Positions 17,313 through 27,335 of a DNA stretch of 64,000 nucleotides are shown here, in pieces. The notes below the pieces were generated by a model. The model saw only the letters and a program-made list of their open reading frames with translations, did not search any database and was not told the origin of the DNA. Position 1 is the stretch's first letter, and every line of letters begins with the position of its first letter. A program made the translations under genes and the position numbers. Source of the DNA: Pseudomonas lini (GTDB lineage Bacteria > Pseudomonadota > Gammaproteobacteria > Pseudomonadales > Pseudomonadaceae); the NCBI RefSeq assembly GCF_001042905.1, contig NZ_JYLB01000001.1, positions 620,001 to 684,000 of the forward strand, in the 5' to 3' direction.

Positions 17313-17573
17313 ATGAGCATCACTGTCTGCGTCGTATGTGGAGATACCGCCGAGAAGGCTTATCCAGTAGGCAGTTTTGATGAGTTTAAATGTGCGAGTT
17401 GTGGCTATTACTCAGTCAATCGGCAGTTGATTGAGGAGATGGAGGCAGCAAATCAGGTCTTTGATACTGAGCGCACCCAGCAATATTTGATGATCCACTC
17501 TCGGCAGGGCCAAGTGCCTGCGATTACGCGTGTAGAGACTACAAAGCATCGACTGATTGTGGAGAACGCCTGA
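17313..17573 (+). CDS. zinc-ribbon hypothetical protein, phage-like
   Basis: An 86-residue protein with a strong SD (GGAGGT). Two CxxC pairs (CVVCGD at residues 5-8 and CASCGYYS near 27-30) suggest a small zinc ribbon, followed by a helical part rich in Glu and Gln. Similar small proteins occur in prophages and integrative elements of Pseudomonas. The setting beside tRNA-Leu supports a mobile-element origin. Function unknown. Confidence 0.6.
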   Translation: MSITVCVVCGDTAEKAYPVGSFDEFKCASCGYYSVNRQLIEEMEAANQVFDTERTQQYLMIHSRQGQVPAITRVETTKHRLIVENA

Positions 17574-17625
17574 AAAAGCTCGCCGACAGGGTAGTGTCAC
17601 TCATCGCCGAATAACTCGGCCCGGA

Positions 17626-17724
17626 GTATGGCGGGCTGGTCACGCAGCACTGCACTGATTGGTCAGGCAGCGTCCGCATCATCTCGATGCAATCGCCAAC
17701 CAGTATCTGGTGGGAAAGGATCAT
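17626..17724 (-). pseudogene. N-terminal stub of a DNA methyltransferase
   Basis: The first 33 codons read like an adenine/N4-cytosine methyltransferase: LVGDCIEMMRTLPDQSVQ followed by the catalytic motif IV TSPPY. After TSPPY the frame changes to unrelated sequence and soon ends. A downstream piece (AELFGDE near 17605) could be from the C-terminus. The gene has therefore lost nearly all of its body and cannot be active. It is typical of prophage methyltransferases. Confidence 0.7.
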
Positions 17725-17827
17725 AATTGGTTTCCAGTCAGGCGCCGGGCCTCGCCGGCTGGCATGAAGTGTATTTGTGAGCTATTGGTTGATGGACCGG
17801 CGTGAGGCCGGATTGAGGAGAGTCGAT

Positions 17828-18067
17828 ATGGCTTATTGGGATTCGTATGGTTATCCAGAGGGCGACCCAAAAGTGTGGATCACGTTCGGCCCGCAAAAGG
17901 ATGGTCCGCCGCAGGTGGCGTTTCTCGGCCCTATTCAGCCAGAGGGTGATAGCCCCAAAGCGGTCGAGTACTACCAAGAGGTGGCAGGGCGCTGGACTGA
18001 CGAGCTTGCAGCCCATGAAGAGTTGGACAAAATAGCTCAAGCACTCATTGAACAGAAACGTCTGTAG
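17828..18067 (+). CDS. small hypothetical protein
   Basis: A 79-residue acidic protein with a good SD (GAGGAG). It starts AYWDSYGYPEGDPKVWITFG and ends in a charged helix (AAHEELDKIAQALIEQKRL). No family recognised. It lies among phage-like fragments downstream of tRNA-Leu. Confidence 0.5.
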   Translation: MAYWDSYGYPEGDPKVWITFGPQKDGPPQVAFLGPIQPEGDSPKAVEYYQEVAGRWTDELAAHEELDKIAQALIEQKRL

Positions 18068-18221
18068 CAATAAGAGAGGGGTTAGCTGCGCGCGTGAGCT
18101 GATCGGTGAGCTGGCGGGGAAGTCCGCGCAGCGTCAGCGTGCCGCCAGCTTCGCAGCAGTGGTGAGTCCGGCTGACACTGTCTGCCTGACGCACCGCAAT
18201 TTCTGATTCTACGACTGCTTC

Positions 18222-18252
18222 GCAGCCGAACGCAGCCTTCGGCAGCTGCTAC
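18222..18252. repeat. degenerate single REP, CAGCCTTCGGCAGCT family
   Basis: CGCAGCCTTCGGCAGCTGCT with mismatches to the intact family and no partner arm. The surrounding 18070-18265 holds no convincing gene. Confidence 0.5.
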
Positions 18253-18268
18253 AGATCCACATCAAACA

Positions 18269-18694
18269 CTACTTCTCCGTCCATTTCCCACCACCGGTTT
18301 CGCAATCGATCTTGGCCTGCGGCAGGTTCTCGATGCTGTAGTAATACGTGATGACTTGGGCATTGTCGGGGATGTTCAGCGGTTTGCTGTTCTTGTCCTT
18401 GCTGATGGATTGAGGGTTGGCCAGCGCCTCAGGAGTCAATGTGCCCAAGCAGGTGGCCCGATAGCGATCGCCGCACTGTGCGACTTTTTTCTTGGTGCTG
18501 GTCAGCATTTCCTTGCTCTCATTGCTGCAGGACCAATCTATAGAGTCCACGGGCATGCCTTCGTACTCATAGCAGGAATGTGTTTCGATCACGGGAACTG
18601 AAGGGCTTTGCGATCGGGTTTTGACGTCGCACCCTTGCGCCATCGCCCACGTCGGGCACAGGCAGACGATCAGAAGCAGAAGAAGTCTGTTCAT
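18269..18694 (-). CDS. secreted hypothetical protein
   Basis: A 141-residue protein with a signal peptide (LLLLLIVCLCPTWAMA, cleavage after AMA). The mature part has eight cysteines (for example GCDV, HSCYEYEG, WSCSNE, QCGDRYRATC, DCETGGG), suggesting a disulfide-rich periplasmic domain. No family was recognised. It is oriented opposite to the preceding small gene. Its location inside a decayed element suggests horizontal origin. Confidence 0.6.
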   Translation of the reverse strand: MNRLLLLLIVCLCPTWAMAQGCDVKTRSQSPSVPVIETHSCYEYEGMPVDSIDWSCSNESKEMLTSTKKKVAQCGDRYRATCLGTLTPEALANPQSISKDKNSKPLNIPDNAQVITYYYSIENLPQAKIDCETGGGKWTEK

Positions 18695-18740
18695 CGGTAT
18701 TTCCTCTCCTATAGCGCCCCGTATGGGGATCAGGAGTCAG

Positions 18741-19025
18741 CTACACGAATGGCTGGCCGGTGAAACCGCGTGGCAGTCTTTGCAAACCGGGCATTTCGAT
18801 CAGCCGCTGGGTCCAGGCTGCGCGCCAGTCATTGGCGGTGTGGGTGGCTTTGGCCTTGCGTGCGGCCCGACGTGCAGCGTTGCGTTCGTCTTTGCGTGCT
18901 TCTTTGAACGCATCGGTGTTGCGGCAGCTTCTGCATTTCACGCGGGTCAGTACGCTGCTTGAAGTCAGGTTGCTGCCTTTGTGTCCGCAGGCCAGGTGCC
19001 CGCCGACTTTGAAGTGAGTGACCAT
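18741..19025 (-). CDS. small basic zinc-finger-like protein
   Basis: A 94-residue protein with a strong SD (AAGGAGAT). N-terminal GHLACGHKGSN and VKCRSCRNTDAF give a possible C-H-C-C zinc site, followed by a very basic Ala/Arg helix (ERNAARRAARKAKA). This pattern fits a small phage nucleic-acid-binding protein. No precise family recognised. Confidence 0.55.
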   Translation of the reverse strand: MVTHFKVGGHLACGHKGSNLTSSSVLTRVKCRSCRNTDAFKEARKDERNAARRAARKAKATHTANDWRAAWTQRLIEMPGLQRLPRGFTGQPFV

Positions 19026-19095
19026 GGGGTATCTCCTTCTCGATATGTAATCGTTCGACAGACGGGCGAGGGCGTTCGTTCGTTATATAGCAGGC

Positions 19096-19226
19096 AAAAA
19101 AAGGCCCGCATGCGGGCGGGCCAGGGGATTTCTTGAAAGGAGTGGATGCACTGTAGGGGATGAGTTGTGAAGGCCGTGTGAAATGGGAAAAGACACAAAC
19201 AAAAAATCCCGGCAAATTTGGCCGGG
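19096..19226 (-). terminator. two tandem minus-strand terminators in an otherwise empty stretch
   Basis: On the minus strand, CCCGGC/GCCGGG followed by T-rich sequence (19201-19226) and GGCCCGC/GCGGGCC followed by T7 (19096-19122) come after the gene at 19328. Nothing else was found in 19026-19327. Confidence 0.6.
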
Positions 19227-19327
19227 TGGGTGTGTAGCGCAGACAGGTGTAAGCCTGGTGACGATGATGATCACCGATCAGGCGTCCTGACTCGGGCTCA
19301 ATCCCTGGTTTGAGTATCTTGGTCGAC

Positions 19328-19558
19328 TCATCTGAAACGAGGCAGCGGCGGCTCGACAGGTTTGAGTGAAGAGAGCGCGCTGCGAATCTGCGGCGTGTCT
19401 TTCTCGATGTCATTCAGACGATCGCGAATCCTGAGGGCTGTCGGATGCCCCCCTTGATTATCAACCCAATCGGCGATTTCCTTGCATGCAGCGGCAAGGC
19501 GCGCCTGACGGGAATCAAGCAGGGTAAGCAGGGTGGTGATGGACTCTTTCTCGGACAT
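19328..19558 (-). CDS. small helical hypothetical protein
   Basis: A 76-residue, entirely helical and charged protein (LLTLLDSRQARLAAACKEIA, DRLNDIEKDTPQIRSALSSL), possibly a small coiled coil. The SD GGAGG lies 8 bases before the ATG at 19558. No family recognised. It is likely the first gene on this strand of the decayed element. Confidence 0.5.
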   Translation of the reverse strand: MSEKESITTLLTLLDSRQARLAAACKEIADWVDNQGGHPTALRIRDRLNDIEKDTPQIRSALSSLKPVEPPLPRFR

Positions 19559-19840
19559 GACATACACCTCCGTTCAAAGAAATCGGGTAAAGGGCAACAA
19601 AAAGCCCGCGAGGAGCGAGCTTTCTGCCGATGGGTCGCTGATCCTTCAGCTCCTCTGAGTATAGACCCAGATAAGAAGCCCGCAGAATTCGCAAGAATCG
19701 TACGCAAGGTGTTGCGGGCAGCCGTAACGGTGCGCATCTCGTCTTCCGGTTGAACTGAACAATCCTCATGACTTTATTGCAAGATGCATGTGCTATGGTT
19801 GTGTGCTCAAGCATTAATCATCTAATAACCAGAAGCCACC

Positions 19841-20356
19841 ATGAATAACGATCAGCGAACCGCTCACCTCATTTACGGACCGATTGCTGCAGGAAAATCA
19901 ACCTTTGCCCGCACACTTGCCACAGAGGTCAACGGTGTTCGCTTCGCCATTGACGAGTGGATGCAGGCGATGTTCGGGGCTGACGTGCCTGAACGAATGG
20001 ACATGTCGTGGGTCATGCCTCGCGTGGCCAGATGCCAGGTCCAGGTCTGGTCAGTCGCACAACAAATACTTGGCACCGGAACAGATGTCATTCTGGAGCT
20101 TGGCTTGCTTCAAAAAACGGATCGGGATTCGATCAAGTCGAAGGTTGAACAAGCGGGGCATGTGGTGCTTTTCCACTTTGTCGACGCCCCACTGCCAATT
20201 CGCAGACAACGTGTGCTTCGCAGGAACGCGGAGAAGGGGGAAACTTATTCGTTCGATGTGACACCGGGGATGTTTGGGGCTATGGAGTCCTGCTTTGAGT
20301 ATCCGACCGACAGTGAACTGTCGGACTCGCACCTTGTGCGAGCACCGCAAGAATGA
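19841..20356 (+). CDS. P-loop ATPase/kinase (zeta-toxin-like AAA_33)
   Basis: A 171-residue protein with Walker A GPIAAGKST (residues 13-21), a DE pair in FAIDEWMQ, a second acidic strand (DVILELGLLQ), and an arginine-rich lid (PIRRQRVLRRNAEKG). This is the layout of small AAA_33/zeta-type kinases that phosphorylate a small metabolite or RNA end. The 3' end overlaps the start of a MarR regulator by 4 bases (ATGA), so the two are coupled. The substrate is unknown. Confidence 0.8.
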   Translation: MNNDQRTAHLIYGPIAAGKSTFARTLATEVNGVRFAIDEWMQAMFGADVPERMDMSWVMPRVARCQVQVWSVAQQILGTGTDVILELGLLQKTDRDSIKSKVEQAGHVVLFHFVDAPLPIRRQRVLRRNAEKGETYSFDVTPGMFGAMESCFEYPTDSELSDSHLVRAPQE

Positions 20357-20826
20357 GCAGAGTCGTGAATACAGATGACAATGGCAGTGCGGACGCAGGA
20401 CTTGAGTTTTGCATCAGATTGTCGCGCGCCTATGCCAATTTGACGCGGCGCCTTGATAACGTGTTGTCCGGCTTGCACGGGCTCAGTTTTGCCGATTTCA
20501 TGACCCTTTATTACCTTGAACGCGCGCCGGGTGGCAGGCTGCGTCGAGTGGACTTGGCTGAGCGCCTGGGCTTGACCGCCTCCGGTGTCACTCGCAGCTT
20601 GCTTCCCCTGGAAAAATTGGGCCTGGTATCACGACAGCCTGACCCGAGGGATGCACGAGTGGGCTACGCAACACTCACAGATTCGGGGCGCCAGCTCTTG
20701 GGCCATGCAGTTACGTCGGTCCGCACTGTTGCACAAGATGCAACCGAATGGGTTGCATCAGAACAGATCGAGGCGGCATCAGCACTACTCGGGCGACTGG
20801 CAGGGATGAACTCGTCCAATAGTTAG
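20353..20826 (+). CDS. MarR-family transcriptional regulator
   Basis: A 157-residue winged-helix protein: dimerisation helices at both ends, and a recognition part RVDLAERLGLTASGVTRSLL followed by the wing SRQPDPRDARVGYATLTDSG. MarR proteins usually repress a neighbouring gene and release DNA on binding a small aromatic ligand. Here it overlaps the P-loop kinase gene, so it may autoregulate the pair. Confidence 0.9.
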   Translation: MSRVVNTDDNGSADAGLEFCIRLSRAYANLTRRLDNVLSGLHGLSFADFMTLYYLERAPGGRLRRVDLAERLGLTASGVTRSLLPLEKLGLVSRQPDPRDARVGYATLTDSGRQLLGHAVTSVRTVAQDATEWVASEQIEAASALLGRLAGMNSSNS

Positions 20827-20889
20827 AAGCGCCAGGATTGGGGCAGTCATTTCGAATTATGCGGGCGCCGAAAATGAAACGAACCGGCT

Positions 20890-21147
20890 TCAGGCCTGCC
20901 GGGACTTCGGCGAGCTGACCGCGTTAAGCCGCCGACATTCGCGCGCGGCGTCCTCTTCAAGATCGAAGCCGTCACCGATGAAGCCGCGAGTGCGGGTATC
21001 GGCGATGCGATACCAGACGGCAGCGTCGGGGGGTGGGTGATCGGGTTCTCCAGCCCGGCGACCATGAATAATGATCTTGTTGCAGCGTTTCACAACGAAA
21101 ATGTCTTCCATGGCGTCACCGAAGCTATTCGTATTCAGATCAAGCAT
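20890..21147 (-). CDS. small hypothetical protein
   Basis: About 85 residues, soluble. The core reads EDIFVVKRCNKIIIHGR ... AAVWYRIADTRTRGFIGDGF, a compact beta-rich pattern, with an acidic/basic helix at the end. Starts at 21147 and 21111 are both possible. No family recognised. It precedes topoisomerase IB on the same strand, 69 bases apart after its stop. Confidence 0.5.
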   Translation of the reverse strand: MLDLNTNSFGDAMEDIFVVKRCNKIIIHGRRAGEPDHPPPDAAVWYRIADTRTRGFIGDGFDLEEDAARECRRLNAVSSPKSRQA

Positions 21148-21216
21148 AGAAGCCCTTTGCAATCACGCAAAAAAAGGGCAGGTCAGTTCGTCGGTTTAGT
21201 TCGCATGGAAGAGGTC

Positions 21217-22254
21217 TTACGGTGTTTCGGCCGTCTCGATAAGTTTATCCAGAAGCACAGCCAGCGCGACTTCTTCGGCCCTGAGTCTTTTACGTCCCCT
21301 CGATCGCGGTAGTTCAGATAATGCGCCCCGCATGAAACCATCGACGACCGCCGGATGGATGTAGCACTTGCGGCAAACCGCCGGGGTATTGCCCAACTGC
21401 CGGGCGACGTTCTTGACCATTTCCACCACATGCCGCTTCGCGTCGGCTTCCGATTCCCACTGCAACTCGCGCAGCACCGCCAACGCCAGTGCACTGCCGG
21501 CCCAGGTGCGGTAGTCCTTGGCGGTGAAATCGGCGCCGGTCAGCGTCTGCAAGTAGGCGTTGACGTCGGAGGAGCTGATGGTATGCCGTTCGCCGTTTTC
21601 GTCCAGATACTGAAAGAGGTTTTGCCCAGGAATCTCCAGGCAACGTTTGATAATTCGCGCCAGGCGCCGGTCTTTGACGGTGATCTGGTGCTCGATGCCG
21701 CTCTTGCCACGAAACTGGAACAGAATCGCGCTGCCGTTGACCTCGACATGACGGCTGCGCAAGGTCGTCAGGCCATAGGAGCGATTGTCCCGGGCGTATT
21801 GCGTGTTGCCGACCCGGATCAGCGTCGCATCGAGCAAGGTAATCACCGTGGCCATGACCTTGTCGCGGCTGAAGCCGGGCGCGGCCAACAGAGTTTCAAG
21901 CTGTTTACGCAGTTTCGGCAGGGCCTGGCCGAAGTCCCGCAAGCGCGAGTATTTGTCGGCATCGCGCACTTCCCGCCAGCGCGGGTGATAACGGTATTGC
22001 TTGCGGCCGCGAGCGTCGCGGCCGGTGGCTTGCAGATGGCCGCGCGGGTCGGGGCAAATCCATACATCGGTGTAGGCGGGCGGCACCGCGAGTGTATTGA
22101 GGCGTTTGATTTCATCCGGATCGGTAATGCGCTGACCCGCCGGGTCGAAGTAGCAAAACTTGCCGCGCAGGAGCTTGCGGGTGATGCCGGGCTGGCTGTC
22201 ATCGACGTAATGCAGGTCGGGCGGCAGAACATCGGGCAACGCGGTATCTGGCAT
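21217..22254 (-). CDS. DNA topoisomerase IB (poxvirus-like)
   Basis: A 345-residue type IB enzyme that relaxes supercoils through a 3'-phosphotyrosine. It has the N-terminal domain of bacterial/poxvirus TopIB (LLRGKFCYFDPAGQRI, PPAYTDVWICPDPRGHLQAT), the catalytic RVGNTQYARDNRSYGLTTLR region, the KDYRTWAGS segment, and the active tyrosine in CRKCYIHPAVV (Y298 from this start). Full length for the family. The ATG at 22254 has AGGA; an upstream ATG at 22281 adds nine residues. Confidence 0.93.
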   Translation of the reverse strand: MPDTALPDVLPPDLHYVDDSQPGITRKLLRGKFCYFDPAGQRITDPDEIKRLNTLAVPPAYTDVWICPDPRGHLQATGRDARGRKQYRYHPRWREVRDADKYSRLRDFGQALPKLRKQLETLLAAPGFSRDKVMATVITLLDATLIRVGNTQYARDNRSYGLTTLRSRHVEVNGSAILFQFRGKSGIEHQITVKDRRLARIIKRCLEIPGQNLFQYLDENGERHTISSSDVNAYLQTLTGADFTAKDYRTWAGSALALAVLRELQWESEADAKRHVVEMVKNVARQLGNTPAVCRKCYIHPAVVDGFMRGALSELPRSRGRKRLRAEEVALAVLLDKLIETAETP

Positions 22255-22330
22255 GATGGGCAATCCTGGGCGACGAATCATGGGTCGTTAAGCCATTGAC
22301 CGCGTACCGTTGCCGGGGTGCCGACAGATT

Positions 22331-23410
22331 TTATGCCAGCACCGCCACCGCTTTGATTTGCGCCCAGAGTTGCTGTCCGGGGTGCACGCCTAACTGATCC
22401 CGGGAATAGCGGGTGATCCGCGCCAACAGCGGTGTACCGGCCGCGTTCAGGCGGATCAGTACGTGAGCGGCGTTATCGGCGCCGATTTCACTGATCACCG
22501 TGACCGGCAGGCGATTGAGAATGCTGCTTTGCTCGACGCCTTGCAGGCTCAGGCTGACATCCCGCGCCTGGACCTTGCAGCGCAGTGCCTGGCCTTCAGC
22601 CATCGGCGAATGGGCGACCCGAATGCTCAAGTCCGTGTCGGGCAGCTGCAAGGTCAACAACTGATAATCGGCGTCATAGGCGCTGACGTGTCCTTCGATC
22701 ACCACGCCGGCGTCGTCGCCCAGCGCCAGTGGCAAATCGAGCCGGGCCAGGGTTTCGCCGATGGCGCCGCTGGCCAAAGCCTTGCCGTCGCTGAGCAGGA
22801 CGAGGTGGTCGGCGAGCCGCGCGACTTCATCCTGAGAATGGCTGACGTACAGCACGGGGATGTCCAGCTCATCGTGCAGCCGTTGCAGGTACGGCAGGAT
22901 TTCGTTTTTCCGCTGGGTATCGAGCGCCGCCAGCGGCTCATCCATCAGCAATAATTTCGGGCTGGTGAGCAGGGCGCGAGCGATGCCGATCCGCTGGCGC
23001 TCGCCGCCAGAAAGGTTCTGCGGATCGCGGTCCAGCAAATGGCCGATCCCCAGCAACTCAGTGGCATGCGCCATGTCGACCCGGCGCTGTTGGCGAGGGA
23101 TGCGCCTGAGGCCGAACTCCAGATTGGCCCGCACCGATAAATGCGGGAACAGGCTGGCTTCCTGGAAGACATAACCCAAGGCGCGCTTATGCGGCGGGAC
23201 GAAAATCCCCTTGTCGCTGTCCTGCCAGACTTCATCATTCACCTGAATAAAACTCTGTTCGGCCCGCTCCAGGCCGGCGATGCAGCGCAGGCAGGTGGTT
23301 TTGCCCGAACCCGAATGGCCGTAAAGCGCCGTCACTCCGCGGCCGGGCAGTTGTAGGTCCACATCCAGGGCGAATCCCGAATAATTCAGTTTCAAGCGCG
23401 TATGAATCAT
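22331..23410 (-). CDS. modC: molybdate ABC transporter ATPase
   Basis: The protein is 359 residues. Walker A is GHSGSGKTT (31-39), the signature is [15 protein letters not shown], and Walker B is [12 protein letters not shown]. The C-terminal third is a mop/TOBE molybdate-binding domain ([20 protein letters not shown]). It energises uptake of molybdate for molybdoenzymes. It is the last gene of modABC, starting 3 bases after modB. Confidence 0.96.
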   Translation of the reverse strand: MIHTRLKLNYSGFALDVDLQLPGRGVTALYGHSGSGKTTCLRCIAGLERAEQSFIQVNDEVWQDSDKGIFVPPHKRALGYVFQEASLFPHLSVRANLEFGLRRIPRQQRRVDMAHATELLGIGHLLDRDPQNLSGGERQRIGIARALLTSPKLLLMDEPLAALDTQRKNEILPYLQRLHDELDIPVLYVSHSQDEVARLADHLVLLSDGKALASGAIGETLARLDLPLALGDDAGVVIEGHVSAYDADYQLLTLQLPDTDLSIRVAHSPMAEGQALRCKVQARDVSLSLQGVEQSSILNRLPVTVISEIGADNAAHVLIRLNAAGTPLLARITRYSRDQLGVHPGQQLWAQIKAVAVLA

Positions 23411-23413
23411 CGA

Positions 23414-24094
23414 TCAGCTCCAGACCGCTTTGGTTTTACGGCTGGAGTAGAGCGCCAGCAATACCACAAACGAGAACACCAGCATCGCCCCGGCCAGCCA
23501 ATGGGCCTGGGCGTATTCCATGGCTTCGACGTGATCGTAGATCTGCACCGAGACCACGCGGGTCTTGTCGGGAATGTTGCCGCCGATCATCAGCACCACG
23601 CCGAACTCGCCGACGGTGTGGGCGAAACCGAGAATGGCCGCGGTGATGAAACCGGGGCGAGCCAGCGGCAGAATTACACTGAAGAACGTGTCCCAGGGAT
23701 TGGCGCGCAAGGTGGCAGCCACTTCCAATGGTCGAGTGCCGATGGCGGAAAAAGCATTCTGCAGCGGCTGGACCACGAACGGCATCGAGTACAGCACCGA
23801 GCCGATCACCAGCCCCGCAAAACTGAAGGTCAGGGTGCCAAGGCCCAGCGATTGGGTGAACTGACCGATCCAGCCGTTCGGGCCGAGCGCCAGCAACAAG
23901 TAAAAGCCGATCACCGTGGGCGGCAGCACCAGGGGCAGGGCGACGATCGCCCCGATCGGGCCGCGCAGCCAGGACCGGGTGCGCGACAGCCATAACGCAA
24001 TCGGAGTGCCGATGATCAACAGGATCACGGTCGTCAGGGACGCCAGTTTGAGAGTCAGCCAGATGGCGGAATAATCGGCACTCGATAGCGTCAT
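23414..24094 (-). CDS. modB: molybdate ABC transporter permease
   Basis: A 226-residue inner-membrane protein with five predicted helices. The EAA loop reads [20 protein letters not shown], the contact site for Mod[21 protein letters not shown] is typical of ModB. Its start directly abuts the stop of modA. Confidence 0.96.
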   Translation of the reverse strand: MTLSSADYSAIWLTLKLASLTTVILLIIGTPIALWLSRTRSWLRGPIGAIVALPLVLPPTVIGFYLLLALGPNGWIGQFTQSLGLGTLTFSFAGLVIGSVLYSMPFVVQPLQNAFSAIGTRPLEVAATLRANPWDTFFSVILPLARPGFITAAILGFAHTVGEFGVVLMIGGNIPDKTRVVSVQIYDHVEAMEYAQAHWLAGAMLVFSFVVLLALYSSRKTKAVWS

Positions 24095-25068
<974 letters not shown>

Positions 25069-25076
25069 TTTTGTGT

Positions 25077-26138
25077 CTAGTGAGTCAATTTGGCCAACGC
25101 TTCATCCGCCAAACGCCGAGTCAGCGCTGCCGAGGTCATTTCAACGCCCAGCGTGAACGCCTGACCGGCCCAAAGGCTGCTGAAATCCGCCTCTGCTTTC
25201 GCTCGCAATGGCATCAACGCACCGCCCGCCAGGGGGAACACCGGCGCTTTGGCGCTCATCGGCCCCAGCTCACGCATCACCCGATTAAGAATCCCCCGCG
25301 CCGGGCGTCCGGTGAAAATGTTGGTAACCGCCGTCTCGCTTTCCTTGGCCGTGCGCAACGCCTTTTGGTGAGACGCGCTGACCTTGGCCTCCGGCGTGAA
25401 CAGATAAGCCGTGCCCACCTGGACCGCCGAAGCGCCCAGCACAAAAGCCGCCGCGACGCCCCGTGCATCTCCAATCCCGCCCGCCGCAATGACCGGCACT
25501 TTCACCGCATCGACGATCTGTGGCACCAGGGCAAAGGTCCCCACTTGGCTACTCAGGTCATCACTGAGGAACATCCCCCGGTGGCCGCCGGCCTCGTAAC
25601 CCATGGCGATGATCGCGTCGCAACCGTGCTGCTCCAGCCAGATGGCTTCTTCGACGGTAGTCGCCGAGGAAAGAACTTTCGCCCCGGTGGCTTTTACCCG
25701 ATCCAGCAGCGACTTTTCCGGCAGGCCGAAGTGAAAACTCACCACTTCAGGACGAAACTCTTCGAGCACTTCGCAGGCCGCATTATCGAACGGTGCGCGA
25801 TTGGACACCGGCGTCGGCGCGTCGAAATCGACCCCCAATTCCCGATAGTACGGTTCCAGCAGGTTCTTCCAGTCCTGGGCGCGCTGCTCATCGGGCGGCG
25901 GAGGTTGATGGCAGAAGAAGTTGACGTTGAACGGGCGCTGGGTGTGTTGGCGAATCGTTTTCAGCTCCTCACGCAACTGCTCGATGCTCAGCATCGCGGC
26001 GGGCATCGAGCCCAGGCCGCCAGCGTTGCTCACCGCAATCACCATGGCCGACGTCGTCGCGCCGGCCAAGGGGCCCTGGATAATCGGCTGTTCGATCCCG
26101 AGCAGGTCAAGAATGCGGGTGTCTGGCCATTGACTCAT
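25077..26138 (-). CDS. nitronate monooxygenase-like FMN enzyme (NPD family)
   Basis: A 353-residue TIM-barrel flavoenzyme. Motifs are IIQGPLAGATTSAMVIAVSN at the N-terminus, MGYEAGGHRG (substrate/FMN loop with the catalytic His), VIAAGGIGDARGVAAAFVLG and ASAVQVGTAYLFT (FMN phosphate). Such enzymes oxidise alkyl nitronates to carbonyl compounds and nitrite; some members are NADH:quinone reductases, so the reaction is not certain. The ATG at 26138 has GGAGAAC upstream. It is transcribed divergently from the reductase at 26299. Confidence 0.87.
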   Translation of the reverse strand: MSQWPDTRILDLLGIEQPIIQGPLAGATTSAMVIAVSNAGGLGSMPAAMLSIEQLREELKTIRQHTQRPFNVNFFCHQPPPPDEQRAQDWKNLLEPYYRELGVDFDAPTPVSNRAPFDNAACEVLEEFRPEVVSFHFGLPEKSLLDRVKATGAKVLSSATTVEEAIWLEQHGCDAIIAMGYEAGGHRGMFLSDDLSSQVGTFALVPQIVDAVKVPVIAAGGIGDARGVAAAFVLGASAVQVGTAYLFTPEAKVSASHQKALRTAKESETAVTNIFTGRPARGILNRVMRELGPMSAKAPVFPLAGGALMPLRAKAEADFSSLWAGQAFTLGVEMTSAALTRRLADEALAKLTH

Positions 26139-26298
26139 GTGCAGTGTTCTCCGACGTCGGTAGAAGCGAATTTGTATCAGTAATGACTGACACAAGGCCA
26201 GTCGAGTTTGAGGATTGGCTTAAAGTCGGCTACGGCGATGTGTTTTCATGTGCTATTTCAACAGCACGACAACTGAGTGATTCCATCGGGAGGCAGTG

Positions 26299-27282
26299 AT
26301 GTTCAAAGGCATTTTGATCGACAAGGACGACAGCGGTTACCGGGCCACCTTGCAAGAGATCAACGACGATCAATTGCCTGAAGGCGATGTGACCGTGCGC
26401 GTGGCGTACAGCACGTTGAACTTCAAGGATGGCCTGGCGATCACCGGCAGCAGCCCGGTGGTGCGCAAATTCCCGATGGTGCCGGGGATCGATCTGGCAG
26501 GCACTGTCGAAGTCAGCGGTCATCCGGACTACAAGGTCGGTGATCAAGTCCTGCTCAATGGCTGGGGTGTGGGTGAAGGACATTGGGGCGGATTGGCGCA
26601 GAAAGCTCGCCTGAATGGCGACTGGCTGATCCCGCTGCCCAAAGCGTTCACCGCAGCGCAAGCAATGGCCATCGGCACGGCCGGTTACACGGCGATGCTG
26701 AGCATCCTGGCGCTGGAGCACAACGGCGTGAATCCCGGTCAAGGCGAAGTGCTGGTGACGGGCGCCAACGGTGGCGTCGGCAGTTTCGCCATCGCGCTGC
26801 TGAGCAAACTCGGCTATAGCGTGGTGGCGTCAACTGGCCGCACCTCTGAGCACGAATATCTCAAGCAATTGGGCGCCAGCGAAATCATCGATCGCGCCAC
26901 GTTGTCGGAGCCGGGCAAACCGTTGGCCAAGGAGCGTTGGGCGGCGGTGATCGACTCGGTCGGCAGCCACACGCTGGCCAACGCTTGCGCAAGCACTCGG
27001 GCCAACGGCACCGTCGCCGCCTGCGGTCTGGCACAAGGCATGGACTTCCCTGCCTCCGTCGCGCCGTTCATTTTGCGCGGTGTGACCCTGGCCGGCATCA
27101 ACAGCGTGACCCAGCCCAAAGCCAAGCGGATACTGGCCTGGAATCGCCTGACCAAGGATCTGGACTTCGCCTTGCTGCCACTGATCAGTCACGAAATCGG
27201 CTTGAGCGAAGCCATCGACGCAGCGCAGCGCCTGCTAGCCGGCCAGTTGCGCGGCCGGGTGGTGGTCGACGTCAATCGTTGA
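26299..27282 (+). CDS. MDR-family oxidoreductase, YhdH/AcuI type (acrylyl-CoA reductase)
   Basis: A 327-residue medium-chain reductase without catalytic zinc. The GroES-like domain includes NFKDGLAITG and PGIDLAGTVE; the NADPH domain has VTGANGGVGSFAIALLSKLG and STGRTSEHEYLKQLGASEII. The family reduces acrylyl-CoA to propionyl-CoA and protects against reactive acrylates. The ATG at 26299 follows GGGAGG. It could work beside the divergent flavoenzyme, but no operon links them. Confidence 0.88.
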   Translation: MFKGILIDKDDSGYRATLQEINDDQLPEGDVTVRVAYSTLNFKDGLAITGSSPVVRKFPMVPGIDLAGTVEVSGHPDYKVGDQVLLNGWGVGEGHWGGLAQKARLNGDWLIPLPKAFTAAQAMAIGTAGYTAMLSILALEHNGVNPGQGEVLVTGANGGVGSFAIALLSKLGYSVVASTGRTSEHEYLKQLGASEIIDRATLSEPGKPLAKERWAAVIDSVGSHTLANACASTRANGTVAACGLAQGMDFPASVAPFILRGVTLAGINSVTQPKAKRILAWNRLTKDLDFALLPLISHEIGLSEAIDAAQRLLAGQLRGRVVVDVNR

Positions 27283-27335
27283 TCGTCTTGGCGCCAATCA
27301 AACAGACACACTGTAGAAACAAGGAAATAGCGACA

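Noticed and set aside
18085..18205. Plus-strand frame reading ARELIGELAGKSAQRQRAAS
   Set aside because: It could be the end of a phage gene, but there is no start, SD or recognised family.
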